Assembly: GCA_035623615.1 (NCBI GenBank)
Contig: DASPTB010000238.1
Coordinates: 1-9,343 of the forward strand
DNA: 9,343 bases
DNA from: DASPTB01 sp035623615
Lineage (GTDB): Bacteria > Actinomycetota > UBA4738
Direction: 5' to 3'
Positions within the stretch are counted from its first letter, which is position 1. Each line of letters begins with the position of its first letter. Below are positions 6,370-9,343 of the stretch, in pieces. A model generated the notes under the pieces. It was given only the letters and a program-made list of their open reading frames with translations. It was not told where the DNA came from and did no database searches. The position numbers were made by a program, and so were the translations under genes.

Positions 6370-7944
6370 TCAGTGACGGAAGTGCCGCCGGCCGGTGAAC
6401 ACCATCGCCATGCGGTGTTCCTCCGCTGCGGCGAGGATCTCCTCGTCGCGCATCGAACCGCCCGGCTGGACGATCGCCGCGACGCCCGCCTCGCCCGCGC
6501 GGTCGATGCCGTCGCGGAACGGGAAGAACGCGTCGGACGCGAGGACGCTGCCGACGGCGCGGTCTCCGGCGTGACGGGCGGCGAGGTCGACCGAGTACAC
6601 GCGGTTCATCTGGCCGGCTCCGATGCCGACCGTGGCTTCGTCCCGGGCCAGGACGATCGCGTTCGACTTGGTGCGCGCCGCGACGGTCCACGCGAACAGC
6701 ATGTCGCGCCACTGCTCCCGGGTCGGCTCGCGCGTCGAAACCACCTTCATCTCGTCGGCGGTCTCGACGACCTCGTCCGCGTCCTGCACCAGCGCGCCGC
6801 CATCGATGTGCCGGGTCTCCAGAGCCCCGTTGCCTGCGAGCGGAGCGCGGAGGACGCGCAGGTTCTTCTTCTCGGCGAACGCCGCGAGCGCGCCGGCCGT
6901 GAACGCCGGCGCGACCACGACCTCGGTGAAGACGTCCGACATCGCGCGGGCAGCGTCCTCGTCCACCTCGCCGTTGAAGGCGACGATGCCGCCGAACGCC
7001 GACACCGTGTCGCCCTCGTAGGCGCGCCGGTACGCCAGCGCGGCCGAGTCGGCGAGCGCGACGCCGCACGGGTTGTTGTGCTTGACGATCACGCACGCGG
7101 GACGGCCCTGAAACATCGAGGCGAGCTCGCGCGCCGCCTGGGCGTCGAGCCAGTTGTTGAACGAGAGCTCCTTGCCCTCGGCGAGGACCTCGGCGCCGCC
7201 GAGCGGGCCGGGTTCGCCTACCGCCGCATAGAGCGCACCGCGCTGATGCGGGTTCTCGCCGTAGCGGAGCGCGGCACGGCGCACGAACGAGTGGGTCACG
7301 CGCTCGGGAAGGGCGTCCCCCGTCTCCTCCGGCTCCGCGACGTGCGATCGGAGCCAGGCGTTGATCGCGCGGTCGTATGCCTCGATGCGGTCGAAGGCGT
7401 CGGCCGCGAGACGCAACCGCGTCTCGCGGCGGACCCCCCCTGTGCGCTCGATCTCGTCCAGGACGCGCCCGTAGTCGCTTGGATCCACGACGACGGCGAC
7501 GGACTCGAAGTTTTTCGCGGCGGCCCTCACAAGCGTCGGGCCGCCGATGTCGATCTGCTCGATCGTGTCGTCGAACCCCGCGCCCGCCGCGACGGTCGAC
7601 TCGAAGGGATAGAGGTTGACCACGACGAGGTCGAAGGGCTCGATCCCCTGCTCCTCGAGCTGGCGAGCGTGGTCGGGGTTGCGGCGATCGGCCAGGATGC
7701 CGGCGTGGATCCGCGGGTGCAGCGTCTTCACGCGGCCGTCGAGCATCTCCGGCGACCCCGTCACCTCGGAGACGGGCGTGACCGGGACTCCGGCGCTCGC
7801 CAGCGCGCTCGCCGTCGAGCCCGACGAGACGATGGCGACGCCCGCGCCCGCAAGGCGGCGCCCGAGCTCCTCCAGCCCGCTCTTGTCGGCGACCGAGACG
7901 ACGGCTCGCCGAACGGGGCGGCGGGTCCCCGCGTCCTCGCTCAT
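6370..7944 (-). CDS. purH: Bifunctional AICAR transformylase / IMP cyclohydrolase
   Basis: This 524-residue enzyme carries out the last two steps of de novo IMP synthesis: formyl transfer from 10-formyl-THF to AICAR, then ring closure to IMP. The N-terminal cyclohydrolase domain (about 12-200) has the methylglyoxal-synthase-like fold, with SVADKSGLEELG, VSSGST (39-44), EMLDGRVKTLHPRIHAGIL (66-84, with Lys73) and DIGGPTLVRAAAKN (132-145). The transformylase domain shows RYGENPHQ (227-234), ELSFNNWLDAQAA (259-271), KHNNPCG (288-294, with catalytic Lys288 and His289), SAFGGIVA (315-322) and the C-terminal PGGSMRDEE ... FTGRRHFRH. Length is typical. The ATG at 7944 overlaps the purN stop (ATGA); a reading extended to 8601 would run through purN in another frame and is rejected. 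It works directly with PurN in the same pathway and both draw on the 10-formyl-THF that FolD can supply. Identification is secure. Confidence 0.98.
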   Translation of the reverse strand: MSEDAGTRRPVRRAVVSVADKSGLEELGRRLAGAGVAIVSSGSTASALASAGVPVTPVSEVTGSPEMLDGRVKTLHPRIHAGILADRRNPDHARQLEEQGIEPFDLVVVNLYPFESTVAAGAGFDDTIEQIDIGGPTLVRAAAKNFESVAVVVDPSDYGRVLDEIERTGGVRRETRLRLAADAFDRIEAYDRAINAWLRSHVAEPEETGDALPERVTHSFVRRAALRYGENPHQRGALYAAVGEPGPLGGAEVLAEGKELSFNNWLDAQAARELASMFQGRPACVIVKHNNPCGVALADSAALAYRRAYEGDTVSAFGGIVAFNGEVDEDAARAMSDVFTEVVVAPAFTAGALAAFAEKKNLRVLRAPLAGNGALETRHIDGGALVQDADEVVETADEMKVVSTREPTREQWRDMLFAWTVAARTKSNAIVLARDEATVGIGAGQMNRVYSVDLAARHAGDRAVGSVLASDAFFPFRDGIDRAGEAGVAAIVQPGGSMRDEEILAAAEEHRMAMVFTGRRHFRH

Positions 7945-8591
7945 CCGGACGCCCCGTCCGAGGGAAGGCCGGCCGCCGCCGAGACGGGGCGCTCGGCGAG
8001 CACCCGGACGTGGCGGCCGTCGACGCGGAGTCGGCCCTCGACCAGGAGCCGGGCCGCGAGGGGGAACAGACGGTGCTCCACCTCCTGGATGCGTGCGTGC
8101 AGCGACCGCTCGTCGTCGTCGTCCAGCACGGCGACGGCCTCCTGCAGGACGATCGGGCCGTGGTCGACGTGCTCGTCGACCAGATGCACGGTGGCCCCCG
8201 TCAGCCCGACGCCCCACTCGAGGGCGTCGCGAACAGAGTGCGCGCCCGGAAAGGCCGGGAGGAGCGCGGGGTGCACGTTCAGGACCCGGCCTTCGAAGGC
8301 GCGGACGACGTTCGGTCCCAAGATCCGCATGTAGCCGGCCAGCAGGACGTACTCGACGCCCTCCTCTTCCAGGAGGTGCTCGAGCGCGACGTCGTGATCC
8401 CACCGCGTGCCGTAGTGCGAGGGCTCGAGGACGACGGCGCGAACGCCACGGGCCCGGGCTCGTTCGAGCGCGAACGCGCCGGGGTTGTCGGAAACGGCCA
8501 GCACGATGCTCGAACCCACGGCGGCATCGTCGAGGAGCGCTTGCAGGTTCGAGCCGGCTCCGGAGGCCAGCACCGCGATGCGCGCGTCCAC
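7941..8591 (-). CDS. purN: Phosphoribosylglycinamide formyltransferase (GAR transformylase)
   Basis: This 216-residue enzyme transfers a formyl group from 10-formyl-THF to glycinamide ribonucleotide, the third step of purine synthesis. Visible are SGAGSNLQALL (10-20) for the phosphate-binding loop, AVSDNPGAFALERA (32-45), YVLLAGYMRILGP, and the catalytic triad Asn105, His107 (NVHPALLPAFPG) and Asp143 (DEHVDHGP). The C-terminus continues about 15 residues past the usual end and overlaps purH by ATGA. The chosen start is GTG at 8591, giving MDARIAVLASG. No Shine-Dalgarno is apparent; instead a TTGACA / TACCGT promoter sits just upstream, implying a leaderless mRNA. A longer reading to 8753 would add 54 Pro/Ala/Arg-rich residues, cross the promoter and overlap the divergent gene, so it is rejected. 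It appears to be the first gene of the purN-purH-folD-metF run. Confidence 0.95.
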   Translation of the reverse strand: MDARIAVLASGAGSNLQALLDDAAVGSSIVLAVSDNPGAFALERARARGVRAVVLEPSHYGTRWDHDVALEHLLEEEGVEYVLLAGYMRILGPNVVRAFEGRVLNVHPALLPAFPGAHSVRDALEWGVGLTGATVHLVDEHVDHGPIVLQEAVAVLDDDDERSLHARIQEVEHRLFPLAARLLVEGRLRVDGRHVRVLAERPVSAAAGLPSDGASG

Positions 8592-8599
8592 GGGCGGCC

Positions 8600-8629
8600 A
8601 CGGTATTGGCCGCGCCGTGCGGGTGTCAA
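8600..8629 (-). promoter_or_regulatory. Predicted purN promoter (leaderless)
   Basis: On the minus strand a perfect -35 hexamer TTGACA (8629-8624) is separated by 18 bases from TACCGT (8605-8600), which keeps the T, A and final T of the -10 consensus. The expected start point, 7 to 9 bases downstream, coincides with the GTG of purN at 8591. This explains why no ribosome binding site is seen. It probably drives purN-purH and possibly folD-metF. Confidence 0.6.
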
Positions 8630-8652
8630 CCCGTGATCGGAGCGTCCCGGCG

Positions 8653-8658
8653 TAGGCT
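8653..8658 (+). promoter_or_regulatory. Predicted -10 box of the divergent gene (leaderless)
   Basis: TAGGCT fits TAnnnT and ends 7 bases before the ATG at 8666, the spacing that places the transcription start on the A of the start codon. No clear -35 hexamer is present at 16 to 19 bases, and no Shine-Dalgarno precedes the ATG (AGCGGCC only). Confidence 0.45.
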
Positions 8659-8665
8659 AGCGGCC

Positions 8666-9343
8666 ATGGCGGACGTGCACGATGCCCGGCCGGAAGCGGC
8701 GCCGGCGGCGGCCCACAGCGAACCGCTCCCGGAGCCTCGGGAGCCGACGGCATCCTCGGTCCCCCCGGCTGCGACGGAGCCGCCCGGGACGCACCCGCGT
8801 CCGCCCGCCGTGCGCAAGGGCCGCTGTGCGAATCACCCGGGGGAGGCGCAGGTGGCCTCCTGCGACGTCTGCGGCCGCCCGCTGTGCATCGTCTGTGCCG
8901 TGCCCGTTCGCGGCTCGGTCGTCGGCCCCGAATGCGTCGGCGAGGTGCTGCCCGACGTCGCGGAGCCGCCCGTACCCGCTCGCCCCAGGTCGCGCGGCAG
9001 GACGGCGACGGTCGTGGGGTTCGTTATCGTGCTCGCGGCGTCGATCCGCCCCTGGGCCGGGTACGGCGACGCCTCCGGGTCGATGCAGGCGTGGACCGTC
9101 CACTGGTCGTTGCTCGCCGTCGGCGCCTCGCTCGCCGGCCTGATCGCGCTGTACGCGTTCCGCCGACGCCGCTCCGACCCGCTCGTCGAGGCGGGCGTGG
9201 TCCTTGTGCTCGCGGCCGCGGCGGTGCTCGGAACGGCGCTGCACGGCTATCACCCCCCGCCGCTTTCCACCGCGGTGACGACGGGATGGGCGCTCGGCGT
9301 CCTCGGCGCGACGGTGGCCTTCATCGGGGCCTGCGCGACATTG
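8666..9343 (+). CDS. Unrecognised zinc-ribbon/B-box-like multi-pass membrane protein (partial, runs off right edge)
   Basis: I do not recognise this gene; 226 codons are open to the window end with no stop. Residues 1-50 are rich in Pro, Ala and Glu and look disordered. Residues 54-90 hold a metal-binding pattern, CANHP, then SCDVCGRPLCIVCA, then GPEC, with candidate ligands Cys54, His57, Cys66, Cys69, Cys74, Cys77 and Cys90, similar to the small zinc ribbons or B-box-like fingers found at the N-terminus of various actinobacterial membrane proteins. Hydrophobic stretches near 113-130, 147-165, 173-195 and 204-226 suggest about four membrane helices in the visible part. An RRRR patch at 166-169 probably faces the cytoplasm. 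The zinc motif is presumably cytoplasmic because no signal peptide precedes it. The gene diverges from purN with 74 bases between starts and has its own TAGGCT box. No catalytic motif (for example rhomboid protease) is visible. Function unknown. Confidence 0.75.
   Translation, partial: MADVHDARPEAAPAAAHSEPLPEPREPTASSVPPAATEPPGTHPRPPAVRKGRCANHPGEAQVASCDVCGRPLCIVCAVPVRGSVVGPECVGEVLPDVAEPPVPARPRSRGRTATVVGFVIVLAASIRPWAGYGDASGSMQAWTVHWSLLAVGASLAGLIALYAFRRRRSDPLVEAGVVLVLAAAAVLGTALHGYHPPPLSTAVTTGWALGVLGATVAFIGACATL

Noticed and set aside
6181..8334. A 717-codon open frame on the plus strand across folD, purH and purN
   Set aside because: Purely antisense to well-conserved genes, with low-complexity Arg/Asp/Ala/Val composition. 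A GC-bias artefact.
7945..8601. Extension of purH upstream in frame to 8601
   Set aside because: It runs through purN in another frame. The PurH family start falls at 7944, with an ATGA overlap.
8592..8753. Extension of purN to a start at 8753
   Set aside because: It would cross the TTGACA/TACCGT promoter and overlap the divergent gene, and the extra 54 residues look like noise.
8666..9343. Rhomboid protease identity for the divergent membrane protein
   Set aside because: An ASGS string occurs at 136-139 but outside a membrane helix, and no GxSG/His catalytic pair in membrane segments is visible.
1..9343. Phage, transposon, CRISPR, toxin-antitoxin or defence system
   Set aside because: No integrase, transposase, direct repeats, att-like duplications or paired small genes were seen; the window is otherwise filled with conserved metabolic genes.

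Overview
This is a compact, high-GC bacterial chromosome segment of housekeeping genes. The strong G/C bias at third codon positions, GTG starts next to ATG starts, and promoter-like TAnnnT boxes sitting seven to eight bases upstream of start codons all fit an actinobacterium-like (Actinomycetota) organism. A deep-branching, Thermoleophilia-like lineage is possible, but that is my inference and was not tested.

Eight complete genes and one partial gene lie on the minus strand, so they read from right to left. From about 8.6 kb downward: purN and purH (de novo purine synthesis), folD and metF (folate one-carbon metabolism), icd (isocitrate dehydrogenase), a pilT-like retraction ATPase, mdh (malate dehydrogenase), a class I fructose-bisphosphate aldolase, and the first 55 codons of a class I fumarate hydratase alpha subunit that runs off the left edge. 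Three neighbouring pairs (purN/purH, folD/metF, aldolase/fumarase) share an ATGA stop-start overlap, and mdh and the aldolase are 11 bases apart. The other gaps are 49 to 96 bases. One gene on the plus strand diverges from purN and runs off the right edge; it encodes an unrecognised protein with a zinc-ribbon or B-box-like motif followed by about four membrane segments.

The genes form two metabolic themes. The right half handles folate one-carbon units: FolD makes the 10-formyl-THF that PurN and PurH consume, and MetF draws methylene-THF toward methionine. The left half is central carbon metabolism: isocitrate dehydrogenase, malate dehydrogenase and fumarase of the TCA cycle, plus aldolase. 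The PilT-like ATPase sits between the TCA genes with no other pilus gene in view.

The 74-base gap between purN and the divergent gene (8592-8665) appears to hold two back-to-back promoters that would start transcription at or next to each start codon, giving leaderless mRNAs. I see no phage, transposon, CRISPR array, tRNA or rRNA, and no gene-free stretch above 100 bases. I found no convincing sign of a previously undescribed system. The most open item is the divergent zinc-motif membrane protein and its promoter arrangement.
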